From: Cyclobacteriaceae bacterium
GTDB taxonomy: Bacteria > Bacteroidota > Bacteroidia > Cytophagales > Cyclobacteriaceae
Assembly (NCBI GenBank): GCA_019694875.1
Contig: JAIBBC010000001.1
Location: forward strand, 868,001-932,000
DNA length: 64,000 nt
Direction: 5' to 3'
Each line of letters starts with the position of its first letter. Within the stretch, counting starts at the first letter, position 1. The notes under the pieces are model-generated. The model searched no databases. It worked only from the letters and a program-made list of their open reading frames with translations, and was not told where the DNA came from. Both the position numbers and the translations under genes were made by a program. Of the stretch, positions 1 to 8,911 are shown in pieces.

Positions 1-396
1 GCCCATCTCGAAAAGCATTTTGCCTTTCATCAGTTCAAGAGCTTCCGCCCTTTTGTTCTCGATGTGAATTTCAATTTGCTCCTGCAGCGCCTCGTTGCCT
101 TTCGTTTTGCTGTAAACTTTTGAAAAGAATTCATCCGACTTCATCGGTTTACCGACAAATTTTTTAACCACCGACTCCTGTTCCATGGCGTCCGTGAGTT
201 TGATCAGTTCATAGTCGCGATCGTCAAGTCCTTTTGAAAATTCGCGGGCATTTTTCGAGGAGATATTCTGATGCTGGAAGGTCAGTTTTCCCTTTTCGTC
301 CAAATGGACAATGTACGACTCGATCAACAGTCCCAGGTACTCATGCTGGAAGAGCGAATAGATGATTTGGAACGGTTGTGAGGCTGAGACCTTCAT
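1..396 (-). CDS. N-terminus of a probable SNF2/DEAD-box-type helicase (cut by window edge)
   Basis: The reverse strand is open from an ATG at 396 to base 1, giving 132 codons without a stop, so the C-terminal part lies outside the window. The protein begins MKVSASQPFQIIYSLFQHEY and is rich in charged helical sequence. No Walker or helicase motif is reached. The start resembles, from memory, the long N-terminal region of the roughly 950-residue SNF2-type helicases of Bacteroidota. The 100 bases between it and the LolC-like gene hold no recognisable promoter. The family call is tentative; the reading frame itself is solid. Confidence 0.5.
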   Translation of the reverse strand, partial: MKVSASQPFQIIYSLFQHEYLGLLIESYIVHLDEKGKLTFQHQNISSKNAREFSKGLDDRDYELIKLTDAMEQESVVKKFVGKPMKSDEFFSKVYSKTKGNEALQEQIEIHIENKRAEALELMKGKMLFEMG

Positions 397-496
397 GAGT
401 AGCTACATTTTCCGTCATTTTGAGAGAACGGAACCTCCAAGTTAATCATTTTGGCTGAGAAAAACCTTGAAAATCGTGCAATTTCATACGCGATCC

Positions 497-1720
497 TTAC
501 AGATCGGCAGGCGAAAAAGTGCGGGTTGCAACCTGTGCCGGGCGGTAGGAAACCAGAAAAGTGATCACGACCATGGCGAGTGTGATGTAAACAAAGTCAG
601 ACAAGATCATCTTAACCGGGTAGCCTTCGGTCACGGAGTTTTGCATCCCCATGGAGATGAACCCAAAGCGTTGCTGGAAAAAACAAAACGTTGCACCGAG
701 TACAAGACCGAGCAGCGTTCCGCCAACAGCAATGAGAGCGCCTTCTGTTAAAAATACTTTGCGAAGTAAATTTTGATCTGCCCCCATCGAGGCAAGCAGT
801 GAAATATCTTTCTTCTTGTCGAGCACAAGCATCATCAAACTGAAAAAAATGTTGATCGATGCAATGCCCAGCAATAAAACTCCTCCACCAAACGCAAAAA
901 GTTTTTCAATCTTCAGCAGACGGTAGAGATCTTTGTGTTGCTCCTCCAGAGACAGAACAGAAAAATTTTTTCCGAGTGCAGCTTGAAGATTGCTTTGAAC
1001 GCTGGCGGGATTTACATTATCAGCAACTTTTATTTCGAGAGACGTCCGCTTGTTTCCATACTGCATGACATCACGTGCAAACTCAAGCGGCACGATTACA
1101 TAGTTCTCATCAAAGCTCTGAACGATTGAAAAAGCCGCGCCCACGATAATGTTTTGATGCGAATAGATTTTCGAAATGTCAACAACTCCGGGTTTAACAT
1201 TGTTGATATAATAAATCTGCAAGGGGTGAAAGTTGTCACCGATCTGAATGGAGAGTGAATACTGTACACCACGACCTACTATGGCGTACGGTGTCTGACC
1301 ACTTTTTAGTGCGAGCTCACCTTCCGCAATGGCGTTATCAATCCGGTGCTGATCAATGAAGTTGTCGCTTACCCCCTTCAGTTTAACTACCTGGTTCGCT
1401 TCCCGGTAACGGGCATATGCATAATCTTCAATCACTTCTGTTACAATCGCAACGCCTGCAACACCTTTTATTTTGGAACGGAGTTCATCGTTCATCTCGA
1501 ACGACTTTCCTTCTACCGCCTCAATTTTTATCTGCGGATCGAACGATTGATTGAGTGAACGCAAGAGATGTTCCAGGCCATTGAACACCGAAAGCACAAT
1601 AATCAACGAAGCTGTGCAAACTGCCACCAAAATAAGCGTGAGGCCGGAAATAATATTGATAAAGTTCCTCTTGCGTTTAGAGAACAGGTATCGTTTCGCT
1701 ATGAAGAACGGCAGATTCAC
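497..1720 (-). CDS. ABC transporter permease, LolC/LolE (FtsX-domain) family
   Basis: This 407-residue inner-membrane protein has the MacB/FtsX layout: a membrane helix near residues 24-46, a large periplasmic domain (about 47-270), then three helices in the C-terminal third. The N-terminus (LPFFIAKRYLFSKRKRNFIN) and the KKKDISLLASMGA loop after the second helix are typical of LolC/LolE lipoprotein-releasing permeases and related exporters. No cognate ATPase lies alongside, so the partner must be encoded elsewhere. It starts 2 bases after rbfA ends and is probably co-transcribed with it. The substrate cannot be read from the sequence; lipoprotein release is the family expectation. Confidence 0.85.
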   Translation of the reverse strand: MNLPFFIAKRYLFSKRKRNFINIISGLTLILVAVCTASLIIVLSVFNGLEHLLRSLNQSFDPQIKIEAVEGKSFEMNDELRSKIKGVAGVAIVTEVIEDYAYARYREANQVVKLKGVSDNFIDQHRIDNAIAEGELALKSGQTPYAIVGRGVQYSLSIQIGDNFHPLQIYYINNVKPGVVDISKIYSHQNIIVGAAFSIVQSFDENYVIVPLEFARDVMQYGNKRTSLEIKVADNVNPASVQSNLQAALGKNFSVLSLEEQHKDLYRLLKIEKLFAFGGGVLLLGIASINIFFSLMMLVLDKKKDISLLASMGADQNLLRKVFLTEGALIAVGGTLLGLVLGATFCFFQQRFGFISMGMQNSVTEGYPVKMILSDFVYITLAMVVITFLVSYRPAQVATRTFSPADL

Positions 1721-1722
1721 AG

Positions 1723-2109
1723 TTACTCTTCTTCCCCGCGGTCCGGTTTTGCGGTTGACGGAATGTTAAGATTCTTGATGAGCGAATCCATCCGCTGAGC
1801 ATTCTCTTCCACTTCATCGAGATAAAAAATCAATTCCGGGATCACCCGCACCTGCTTCCGGATTTTATCTCCGAGTGCTTTACGGATTTCTCCCTTCCGG
1901 CTGTTGATCTTTTCAAGCGTGGCTTGTTTATCCTTAGCCAACATCATGCTGATGTAAATTTTCGCCACACCTAAATCAGGGCTAACCTTTACCTCGGCAA
2001 CGGTAATGAATGCATTGTCGAGTATTCCACGCTTATCGCGCTGAAAGATGTCGCTGATCTCTTTTTGAATCAGTCGGGCGAATTTTAATTGTCGGGTTGA
2101 ACCTGCCAT
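1723..2109 (-). CDS. rbfA: Ribosome-binding factor A
   Basis: This 128-residue protein matches RbfA, the KH-fold factor that binds the 30S subunit and helps mature the 5' end of 16S rRNA. Diagnostic stretches are the N-terminal RLIQKEISDIFQRD helix, VTVAEV-type strands with SPDLGVAKIYIS (residues about 42-54), and the C-terminal VRVIPELIFYLDE segment. Length is normal for the family. It is the first gene of a leftward pair with the LolC-like permease, which follows after 2 bases. The AT-rich upstream region (2110-2170) is shared divergently with the membrane protein at 2171. Confidence 0.93.
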   Translation of the reverse strand: MAGSTRQLKFARLIQKEISDIFQRDKRGILDNAFITVAEVKVSPDLGVAKIYISMMLAKDKQATLEKINSRKGEIRKALGDKIRKQVRVIPELIFYLDEVEENAQRMDSLIKNLNIPSTAKPDRGEEE

Positions 2110-2170
2110 GAACTTTAAAGTTAAAATATAAAATATTAAAATTATCTTGACGCGTTCTTAAAGTTTCGAA

Positions 2171-3571
2171 GTGGTAGGTTATTTCAGAATTAATGATCCA
2201 TACCGGCTGGTCGGGTTGCTGGTAATTATGACATTATTGTCGCTGCCACTTTTCATTGATACACCCGATGTAACCGTTACGGAACTGAAAAGCTTTGTAA
2301 TCGGTGAGCGTGTTAACGATGGTTTTGGACTTTATCATGGAACGATCGACAGCACCCCCCCGCTGACTTCGTGGTTCTATGGCTTGTTCGACATGGTTTT
2401 TGGCAGATCGCTAACCGGTCGTCATATTGTTGCGTTCATCATCCTCTTCATTCAAAGTGCGTTTCTGGGAATCATACTGATTGATAAAAAGGTATTTACC
2501 GAAAACACCTACATCCCGTCACTGTTGTTTTCGCTTCTTGCCTTCATATCCTTCGATTCCATTGCGCTAACGGGCGATTTGCTCGCGTTTGGTGTGTTGC
2601 TGCTGGCACTGAACAACCTGATCAAGGAAATTGAATTTCGAACACCGCGTGATGAAACCGCGTTCAACCTGGGAATTTTCATCAGCCTGGCTTCCATGTT
2701 CAGTTTTTCATACAGCATTTACCTGCCGGGCGCGATTATCATCTTATCCATATTTACCCGAAGCACCATTCGCAAATACCTGCTGGTGGTGTTCGGCTTC
2801 CTGCTTCCGCATCTTTTGCTCATTTGCATTTTCAACCTGAAAGGCCACGCCACTGAGCTATGGCAGAACTACTACCTACATAACTTAAGCTTTCCGGCTA
2901 ACGATTTGATTAGCACCAAGTCGCTGTTGCTGCTTTGCACAGTTCCGCTGTTTTATCTTTTTGTGTCGCTGTTCATCCTTAACCGTGACGCCCGCCTGAC
3001 TAAATACCAATCACAGATTTTCCAGATGATGTTTCTGTGGTTTGTGATCGCCTTCGCGCAATTTTTCATTGCTGCCGATTTCAGACCTCAAAGTATCATT
3101 ACCGTGTTGCCTCCCGTCAGCTTCTTTCTGACGCACTTTCTCTTGTTGATTCGCAGAAGAAAGTTTACAGAAATGAACACATTAATTCTTACCGTGGGTA
3201 TTGTTGTGCTGGCTTATCTCACACGTTATCAAAAAATTCCACAGATCAGTTTCCGGGATCTTATTGTGCGGGAAAGCAACGTGCCGGTTCAGAATAAAAA
3301 GATTTTGGTACTAAGTGACGATCAGTCAATTTTTCTAAACAATACTCTTGGCTCTCCTTTCTACGATTGGGACTTAGCGACCGATGTTTTCAGAAATCCC
3401 GATTACTACGAAAACCTGTTTCGCGTTCACCGTGCGTTTGAAAAGGAAAAACCCGAAGTGATTATCGATCCGCAAAATCTGATGGCAGGATTCTTCAAGC
3501 GTTTGCCCGAACTCAGGAAGTTGTATGCAAAATCTCCGGAAGGCTATACGTTAAAAAAGATCAACAGCTGA
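2171..3571 (+). CDS. Polytopic membrane protein, DUF6427/GT-C-like
   Basis: The protein has 466 residues, starts at GTG, and carries roughly ten to twelve hydrophobic segments over residues 10-360 plus a soluble C-terminal tail of about 100 residues. The first extracytoplasmic loop holds acidic and polar residues (FIDTPDVTVTELKSFVIGER), as in GT-C-type membrane glycosyltransferases and the DUF6427 family of Bacteroidota. I do not see an unequivocal DD or DE catalytic motif. The function is unknown. It is transcribed divergently from rbfA, and its last 11 bases overlap the convergent rpiB end. Confidence 0.7.
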   Translation: MVGYFRINDPYRLVGLLVIMTLLSLPLFIDTPDVTVTELKSFVIGERVNDGFGLYHGTIDSTPPLTSWFYGLFDMVFGRSLTGRHIVAFIILFIQSAFLGIILIDKKVFTENTYIPSLLFSLLAFISFDSIALTGDLLAFGVLLLALNNLIKEIEFRTPRDETAFNLGIFISLASMFSFSYSIYLPGAIIILSIFTRSTIRKYLLVVFGFLLPHLLLICIFNLKGHATELWQNYYLHNLSFPANDLISTKSLLLLCTVPLFYLFVSLFILNRDARLTKYQSQIFQMMFLWFVIAFAQFFIAADFRPQSIITVLPPVSFFLTHFLLLIRRRKFTEMNTLILTVGIVVLAYLTRYQKIPQISFRDLIVRESNVPVQNKKILVLSDDQSIFLNNTLGSPFYDWDLATDVFRNPDYYENLFRVHRAFEKEKPEVIIDPQNLMAGFFKRLPELRKLYAKSPEGYTLKKINS

Positions 3572-3995
3572 TCTTATTCACACGCCTTTCATGCCGGCCG
3601 CCTTCAAAACTTGAGTGCAAAAACCGGTCAAGAATTTTCTCAGCCTGTTCAACACTTACGTATCGCGCGGGGATGCAAAGCACGTTTGCATTGTTGTGTT
3701 GACGGGCCAGCGCTGCGAGTTCTTCGTTCCAGCAGATAGCAGCGCGAATGCCTTGATGCTTGTTAGCCGTAATCGCCACACCGTTGGCGCTGCCGCATAG
3801 CAAAAGACCGAGCTCAAACTCTTTCTTTTCAACTGCTTCAGCAACCGGATGTGCAAAATCAGGATAATCGGCCGACTCGGTATTATATGTTCCGAAGTCT
3901 TTTGTTTTGTATGCGTTCTTCTCGAGCCACTTTTTCAGGACTTCTTTGAATTCGAATCCCGCGTGGTCGGCACCTATAGCGATTGTTGGCATCAT
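3561..3995 (-). CDS. rpiB: Ribose-5-phosphate isomerase B
   Basis: This 144-residue protein has the RpiB/LacAB fold signature. The N-terminal IAIGADHAGFEFKE binds phosphate, the LLLCGSANGVAI loop carries the catalytic cysteine, HNNANVLCIPAR is the conserved central motif and GGRHERRV closes the phosphate site. It interconverts ribose-5-phosphate and ribulose-5-phosphate in the non-oxidative pentose phosphate pathway. Two consecutive ATG codons (3995 and 3992) are possible starts. The first overlaps the end of tatC by 4 bases, which suggests coupled translation downstream of tatC. Confidence 0.95.
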   Translation of the reverse strand: MMPTIAIGADHAGFEFKEVLKKWLEKNAYKTKDFGTYNTESADYPDFAHPVAEAVEKKEFELGLLLCGSANGVAITANKHQGIRAAICWNEELAALARQHNNANVLCIPARYVSVEQAEKILDRFLHSSFEGGRHERRVNKISC

Positions 3996-4819
3996 GATTG
4001 GTTTTCCTGTGCTTCCTGCTTCAGTTTCTTGCGAAGTACCACAGCAGAAGTAAAGATACTGATCTCGTAGAGAAAATACAGTGGTATGGAGATAATGGAT
4101 AAGCTGAACGGATCAGCGGAAGGTGTAATTACCGCGCCCAGAACAATAATTCCCACGACAGCATGCCTGCGATACTTGCGCATCAATTGCGGAGTAATCA
4201 TTCCAATTTTAGTAAGGAAATAAACCACTACCGGAAATTGAAATAAGAGTCCGCAACCCAGAATCAAACTTGCCACAGTTGATACATACGAGGTAATGTC
4301 AAATTCATTGACAATCATTTCGCTAACCGAATAGGTAGACAAAAACCAGATTGTCATGGGCGACAAAATAAAGTATCCGAATGCTACGCCAATCAGGAAT
4401 AAACCTGAAATCGCAACAACAGCACCTTTTGAGAATTTCTTCTCCTTCAACCTCAGACCCGGGCGAATGAACGACCACAACTCCCAGATCACATAAGGAA
4501 AGGCTACAATCAGACCGATAACTGCTGCAGCCGTGATCGACATCATAAACTGCCCGGTCATGTTCCGGCTCTGAACTTTGAAGGGCAGACTGGTTACGCA
4601 AAGTGTATCCGTTGCTCCTACCCAGTCACCCAGCTTGCACATCCATTTGAAAAAAATGAAATCAACTTTTGCAGGAGCAAATACGATGTTGTCGAAAATC
4701 TCTTCGATGTAAATAAAGGCGGTAATCATCAACACCACAATGGCGAGCACTGCCCGGATAATATGCCACCGTAATTCCTCGAGGTGATCGAGAAAGGTCA
4801 TTTCTTTTTCTTCACTCAT
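3992..4819 (-). CDS. tatC: Sec-independent protein translocase TatC
   Basis: This 275-residue inner-membrane protein has the six-helix TatC topology. It opens with the family hallmark TFLDHLEELRWHIIRAV, and FPYVIWELWSFIRPGLRLKEKK contains the conserved proline-glutamate region that recognises twin-arginine signal peptides. The later hydrophobic stretches (GAVVAISGLFLIGVAFGYF and beyond) match helices 3-6. TatC is the docking core of the Tat pathway. The TatA/E partners are not in this window. It lies 19 bases after glyA and overlaps rpiB by 4 bases, forming a leftward glyA-tatC-rpiB operon. Confidence 0.95.
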   Translation of the reverse strand: MSEEKEMTFLDHLEELRWHIIRAVLAIVVLMITAFIYIEEIFDNIVFAPAKVDFIFFKWMCKLGDWVGATDTLCVTSLPFKVQSRNMTGQFMMSITAAAVIGLIVAFPYVIWELWSFIRPGLRLKEKKFSKGAVVAISGLFLIGVAFGYFILSPMTIWFLSTYSVSEMIVNEFDITSYVSTVASLILGCGLLFQFPVVVYFLTKIGMITPQLMRKYRRHAVVGIIVLGAVITPSADPFSLSIISIPLYFLYEISIFTSAVVLRKKLKQEAQENQS

Positions 4820-4838
4820 CTGCTCCGCTCAAACACAT

Positions 4839-6110
4839 TTAAGAATACAATGGGAATTTTTTCATCAGGTTGTTCACCTTACGCTTCACTGCTTTGAGGT
4901 TGCTGGCATCATTCGGTGCCATTAGCACTTCATCGATCAGGTCAACCACTTTAACAGCGTCTTTCTCTTTTAAACCACGGGTAGTAATAGCCGGAGACCC
5001 GATGCGCATGCCTGAGGTAACGAAAGGCGATTGCGTATCGAACGGAACCATGTTTTTATTGATGGTAATGTCCGCCTTGATCAACGATTCTTCAGCAATT
5101 TTTCCGGTAAGATTTTTTGAGCGAAGGTCAATCAGCATCAGGTGGTTATCGGTTCCGCCCGAAATAACCTTATAACCTTTTGCGGTAAACGCATCCGACA
5201 TCGCTTTCGCATTCTTGGCAACCTGAACGATATAGTCCAGATATTCATCCGACAATGCTTCCTGGAAGGCAACTGCTTTTGCAGCGATTACATGCTCGAG
5301 CGGACCACCCTGTGTTCCCGGGAACACACCTGAATCGAGTAACGAAGTAATCTTCCGGATCTCTCCTTTGGGTGTTTTCAATCCCCATGGGTTATCGAAG
5401 TTCTTTCCAACCATAATCAATCCGCCACGAGGCCCGCGCAGGGTTTTATGCGTAGTTGTTGTAACGATGTGGCAATGTTCCATCGGGTCGTTCAGCAAAC
5501 CGCGCGCAATCAATCCTGCCGGATGCGAAATGTCGGCCATCAGTAACGCACCAACGGCATCGGCTGCCTCGCGAAGTTTTTTATAATCCCAGTCGCGGCT
5601 GTAAGCCGAAGCACCACAAATAATCAACTTCGGTTTTTCCCGTTTGGCTGTTTCAATTACTTTGTCAAAATCAATTGTTCCGGTCTTTTCTTCTACGCCA
5701 TAAAAAGTCGGCTGATAAAGTTTACCCGAGAAGTTTACCGGAGATCCGTGCGTAAGGTGCCCGCCATGCGAGAGATCAAATCCCAGAATTTTGTCGCCCG
5801 GTTTTAATACAGCCAGCATAACAGACGCATTTGCCTGAGCACCTGAATGTGGCTGAACGTTAGCCCATTCTGCCCCGAAAAGTTTGCAGGCCCGGTCAAT
5901 GGCCAGTTGTTCAATCTCATCCACCACTTCACAACCGCCATAATAACGTTTGCCGGGAAGCCCTTCCGCATATTTGTTGGTAAGCACTGTGCCCTGAGCT
6001 TTCATCACCTGAAGCGAAGTAAAATTCTCGGAAGCAATCAGCTCAATGCCATGTTCCTGGCGTTGCTTTTCCTTTTCGATGAGGTCAAAAATGACTTTAT
6101 CTTTTTTCAT
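4839..6110 (-). CDS. glyA: Serine hydroxymethyltransferase
   Basis: This 423-residue enzyme is a PLP-dependent fold-type I SHMT that converts serine plus tetrahydrofolate to glycine and methylene-tetrahydrofolate. The PLP lysine is K222 in [15 protein letters not shown]. The N-terminal IELIASENF and [17 protein letters not shown] segments, the [10 protein letters not shown] motif and the C-terminal [15 protein letters not shown] are all canonical. It heads the glyA-tatC-rpiB operon. A TACTTTTG -7 box sits 26 bases upstream of the ATG, with no other gene between. Confidence 0.97.
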   Translation of the reverse strand: MKKDKVIFDLIEKEKQRQEHGIELIASENFTSLQVMKAQGTVLTNKYAEGLPGKRYYGGCEVVDEIEQLAIDRACKLFGAEWANVQPHSGAQANASVMLAVLKPGDKILGFDLSHGGHLTHGSPVNFSGKLYQPTFYGVEEKTGTIDFDKVIETAKREKPKLIICGASAYSRDWDYKKLREAADAVGALLMADISHPAGLIARGLLNDPMEHCHIVTTTTHKTLRGPRGGLIMVGKNFDNPWGLKTPKGEIRKITSLLDSGVFPGTQGGPLEHVIAAKAVAFQEALSDEYLDYIVQVAKNAKAMSDAFTAKGYKVISGGTDNHLMLIDLRSKNLTGKIAEESLIKADITINKNMVPFDTQSPFVTSGMRIGSPAITTRGLKEKDAVKVVDLIDEVLMAPNDASNLKAVKRKVNNLMKKFPLYS

Positions 6111-6136
6111 GGAAAGATGAGATTAGAAATGAAGGC

Positions 6137-6144
6137 CAAAAGTA
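6137..6144 (-). promoter_or_regulatory. Bacteroidota -7 box for glyA
   Basis: Read on the minus strand this is TACTTTTG, a perfect TAnnTTTG. It lies 26 bases upstream of the glyA ATG. No good -33 TTG is seen at the expected 17-23-base spacing, so only half the promoter is supported. Confidence 0.5.
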
Positions 6145-6180
6145 AACAGGATTTCGCGATAAAGGAATAAACCAAAATCA

Positions 6181-6501
6181 CTATTTGCTGAGCAAAAGCA
6201 CGACAGGGGTTGTATACATTACGAGTATCGGCACAAACAGGATTACCGAGAACAAAATAGTTAACAGCAACCTCACGAAGACGTGTTGTTTCTTCAAAAA
6301 TTCAGACGAAAGAACAATTATGCCCGCCACGACAACTGCGCCAGCTTGCACGAATGTGATTGTCACCGGATCGAACACGAAATAGGTATCATGGAACTGC
6401 ACATCCAGATTGGAGTATGAAAATCCGGTGTAAACGCCAACAAGCGCGATGCTGATAACGATGACCAGAAGAGCTCTGATCGCTATCACTCCGGGCTTCA
6501 T
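6181..6501 (-). CDS. Small three-helix membrane protein with an HDTYFV motif
   Basis: This 106-residue protein begins at the ATG at 6501 (MKPGVIAIRALLVIV), 7 bases after the TPM-domain gene. The same frame stays open further upstream only because it reads through that gene's glycine-rich tail. Three hydrophobic helices (about residues 7-27, 47-63 and 74-103) flank an extracytoplasmic LDVQFHDTYFV segment. That segment resembles the loop before helix X of heme-copper oxidase subunit I, but the following heme ligands (HFH) are absent. It ends an apparent operon with the two TPM-domain genes. The function is unknown. Confidence 0.7.
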   Translation of the reverse strand: MKPGVIAIRALLVIVISIALVGVYTGFSYSNLDVQFHDTYFVFDPVTITFVQAGAVVVAGIIVLSSEFLKKQHVFVRLLLTILFSVILFVPILVMYTTPVVLLLSK

Positions 6502-6508
6502 TTTGAAA

Positions 6509-7435
6509 CTACCAGCTTCCACTGCTGCCGCCTCCGCCAAAGCTTCCGCCTCCACCGGAGAAACCTCCGCCACCACCCCAGCTGCTGCCTCCGCCAGAAC
6601 TGAACCAACCGGAACCAGACGACCAACCGCCTCCGCCACTGCCGCGATTGTTTGACGATTCATCCTGCCAGCCCTTGCGTTTAAAAATGGTTCGAAGAAT
6701 TGGGTATCCGATAATGTAGGCTATCAAAATGCCAACACCACCCTTGTAGCCAACGGCTACGTGCGGAAAAAGCGCATAGAAAGGAGTGAGAAAGGCATAC
6801 AGTACCCATCCGCCAGCACCCTTGGTTCGCAGTCCGCCTAACGTGAACACGCCTAATATTCCGAAGATGAAAAGACTGATGAAGATTCTTTCGCTAACGC
6901 TCATCGATGAATTGTCATCGACTGTTTGTTCAGCTGTGTACTCCCCCGCTATCGCCTGAATGATTGCGTTTGTTGCTAAGAGAACTCCGGCATCATAATC
7001 ACCACGCCTGAACTCGGGCGCCATTTCGTTTCGGATAATCTGACTGCACAAAGCATCGGTCAGCACACCTTCCAAACCCTGTCCAACTTCGATACGCATT
7101 TTACGGTCATCAATGGCGATCAACAGCAGAACCCCGTTGTCGTTCTTTTCAGAACCTAGTTTCCACTCATCGTGTGCTACGTGTATCGAGTATTCTTCCA
7201 GTGATTCGCCATTCAGTGATTTTAAAATGAGAATAGCAATCTGGTTGCCCGTGGAGTCCTGGTGAAGTTTCAGTTGATATTCAAGATTCTGAATAGTCTG
7301 GCCCGATAAAACTCCTGCCTCATCGTGCACACGTTTACCGGCAAGCGGTGGAACTTCCAATTGTGCAAAACCAACAGTCGATACAATCCAGAAAACGAAA
7401 AGCAAAAATGATTTGCGGGAAACAGCCGAACGCAT
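6509..7435 (-). CDS. TPM-domain protein with signal peptide and glycine-rich tail
   Basis: From the ATG at 7435 the product is 308 residues. An ATG at 7474 would overlap the preceding gene, and the 7435 start gives a clean signal peptide (MRSAVSRKSFLLFVFWIVST, cut near GFAQ). The TPM (TLP18.3/Psb32/MOLO-1) domain covers about residues 30-165, with the conserved DNGVLLLIAIDDRKMRIEVG and GLEGVLTDA stretches. Two or three membrane helices follow, and the protein ends in a Gly/Ser/Trp-rich tail typical of YgcG-type members. The molecular role in bacteria is unclear. It pairs with the second TPM gene upstream; the LemA gene often found beside such pairs is missing here. Confidence 0.85.
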   Translation of the reverse strand: MRSAVSRKSFLLFVFWIVSTVGFAQLEVPPLAGKRVHDEAGVLSGQTIQNLEYQLKLHQDSTGNQIAILILKSLNGESLEEYSIHVAHDEWKLGSEKNDNGVLLLIAIDDRKMRIEVGQGLEGVLTDALCSQIIRNEMAPEFRRGDYDAGVLLATNAIIQAIAGEYTAEQTVDDNSSMSVSERIFISLFIFGILGVFTLGGLRTKGAGGWVLYAFLTPFYALFPHVAVGYKGGVGILIAYIIGYPILRTIFKRKGWQDESSNNRGSGGGGWSSGSGWFSSGGGSSWGGGGGFSGGGGSFGGGGSSGSW

Positions 7436-7442
7436 GGGGTGA

Positions 7443-8093
7443 TTAATTAATCCGGAGATCGTCACGAAGTTCATTGATATCGTCCGGTGTTTTATGGAAA
7501 CCTTTTTCGAGCAGAATTTCTCCGCAGCGCTTTAACGCGCCTTCAAGGCCTTCAACAATTTTATCTCTGCGGATGTGATCGGTGAGATTGATCACAATCT
7601 TATCCCATTCCCTCTGCTCAACCACTTTACTGATTCCCGTGTCCGCCATCACGATTACTTCATGTTCGAGAAACGAAATAAAAATCATGATTCCTGTTCG
7701 CTGCCGTGTATTGAAAATTTCTTCTTCGAGAAAAGCATTCTCCGCGCGTTGTCGCGTAGCATGATCTTTGTGTTTCTGTTCAATCAGCAGGCGCTTCAAC
7801 GGATTAACAAAATGCGCGGCCAGCGCGCCTAATCCTCCCACCACCAGTACCGCGAAAAAAATCAGCAATGGATCATAAATCGCAAATGCAGGAACATAAC
7901 GATCGAAAACGATAATCAGCAGGAATGCAAATGAGCCTGCGAAAAGACTGGCTTTATAATTGGCAATGGTGTAGTGACCGCTTTTACCAACAATAACCGG
8001 AACAATCTCTCCGGAAATTTTGCTCTCCGCATCGTGAACGGCCGCCTTGATCCGATTCAGATCATTTTCCGAAAATTTCGAACGAAGATTCAT
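7443..8093 (-). CDS. TPM-domain membrane protein
   Basis: This 216-residue protein has an N-terminal soluble stretch (AAVHDAESKISGEIVPVIV), two membrane helices near residues 48-67 and 73-93, and the TPM core with IFNTRQRTGIMIFISFLEHE and VVEQREWDKIV. It belongs to the second type of TPM protein, lacking a signal peptide and a Gly-rich tail, and is normally encoded next to a YgcG-type partner, as here. The two genes are separated by 7 bases and probably translated together. The activity is unknown; membrane-associated repair or phosphatase-like roles have been proposed for the fold. Confidence 0.85.
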   Translation of the reverse strand: MNLRSKFSENDLNRIKAAVHDAESKISGEIVPVIVGKSGHYTIANYKASLFAGSFAFLLIIVFDRYVPAFAIYDPLLIFFAVLVVGGLGALAAHFVNPLKRLLIEQKHKDHATRQRAENAFLEEEIFNTRQRTGIMIFISFLEHEVIVMADTGISKVVEQREWDKIVINLTDHIRRDKIVEGLEGALKRCGEILLEKGFHKTPDDINELRDDLRIN

Positions 8094-8133
8094 AACCGGC
8101 TGGGTTTTAGATTACGAAAGATAAGTTTTTTAC

Positions 8134-8850
8134 TTAACTCTTAAGCTGTCGCAGGTACAGTTGGATGGTATTCTCCAGTCCAAAATATAAAGCATCTGCA
8201 ATGAGCGCATGACCGATCGAAACTTCTTCCAGATCGGGAATTGATTGTTTCAGGAATTTCAAATTGTGCAGGTCAAGATCGTGTCCGGCATTAACACCCA
8301 ATCCGTTCGCGATTGCTGCCTGCGCAGTGTTAATGTACGGCTGTACTGCTGCCTCGCGATTTTTATGATAATTACTCGCGTATGGCTCGGTATACAATTC
8401 AATTCTATCGGCTCCGATTTTCGCGGCACCTTCTGCCATTGCTTCCACCGGGTCGACAAATAATGAAACGCGGACGTTTATTTTCTTTAACTCCTGAACG
8501 ATCTCTGTTAAATATACTGCGTGCGTCAGCGTATCCCACCCGGCATTGGATGTGATCGCATCCGGTTTGTCCGGAACAAGTGTTGCCTGAACCGGCTTTG
8601 CTTCGCGAACGAGTTGCATAAAACGATCGTCCGGATATCCCTCAATGTTAAATTCCGTTGTCACCACGTCTTTCAACTGAATCACATCGCGGTAGCGGAT
8701 GTGACGCTCGTCCGGACGCGGATGAACCGTGATGCCCTGCGCGCCAAAACGCTCACAGTCGATGGCAACCTTAACCACATCCGGGTTATTTCCCCCGCGT
8801 GCGTTGCGCAGCGTGGCAATTTTATTAATATTTACCGATAGCCGTGTCAC
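8134..8850 (-). CDS. pdxJ: Pyridoxine 5'-phosphate synthase
   Basis: The product is 238 residues from a GTG at 8850 (then [19 protein letters not shown]). The frame stays open to an ATG at 8895, but that extension has no counterpart in PdxJ and would begin upstream of the promoter box. PdxJ condenses 3-amino-1-hydroxyacetone phosphate with deoxyxylulose phosphate to pyridoxine phosphate in vitamin B6 synthesis. Canonical signatures are [37 protein letters not shown] and [15 protein letters not shown]. It is divergent from the YqeY gene, with a well-formed promoter in the 61-base gap. Confidence 0.95.
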   Translation of the reverse strand: MTRLSVNINKIATLRNARGGNNPDVVKVAIDCERFGAQGITVHPRPDERHIRYRDVIQLKDVVTTEFNIEGYPDDRFMQLVREAKPVQATLVPDKPDAITSNAGWDTLTHAVYLTEIVQELKKINVRVSLFVDPVEAMAEGAAKIGADRIELYTEPYASNYHKNREAAVQPYINTAQAAIANGLGVNAGHDLDLHNLKFLKQSIPDLEEVSIGHALIADALYFGLENTIQLYLRQLKS

Positions 8851-8871
8851 CGTTTTATTAATTTCGCACGT

Positions 8872-8899
8872 CAAACTTAACGAATCCACGCACAAACAA
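8872..8899 (-). promoter_or_regulatory. Bacteroidota sigma-A promoter for pdxJ
   Basis: On the minus strand TAAGTTTG (8872-8879) is a perfect TAnnTTTG -7 box, and a TTG (8897-8899) stands 17 bases upstream of it as the -33 element. The expected transcript starts near 8866, about 16 bases ahead of the GTG at 8850. This supports that start over the more distal ATG. Confidence 0.65.
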
Positions 8900-8911
8900 A
8901 TTCATTTTGTC

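Noticed and set aside
2111-2122. AACTTTAAAGTT perfect 12-base palindrome between rbfA and the 2171 gene
   Set aside because: It is short and AT-only in its centre within an AT-rich stretch, so chance is likely; no operator is claimed.
6515-6650. Gly/Ser-rich repeat region as a possible mobile or repeat element
   Set aside because: It is the glycine-rich C-terminal tail of the TPM-domain protein, normal for that family.
6502-6663. Upstream extension of the small membrane gene (Ala/Glu-rich N-terminus)
   Set aside because: It is an out-of-frame reading of the glycine-rich tail of the TPM gene; the real protein starts at MKPGV (6501).
8729-8911. Upstream extension of the YqeY gene to an ATG at 8729
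   Set aside because: The extension reads antisense through pdxJ and has no YqeY-like sequence; the family starts at MSLKQKID (8912).
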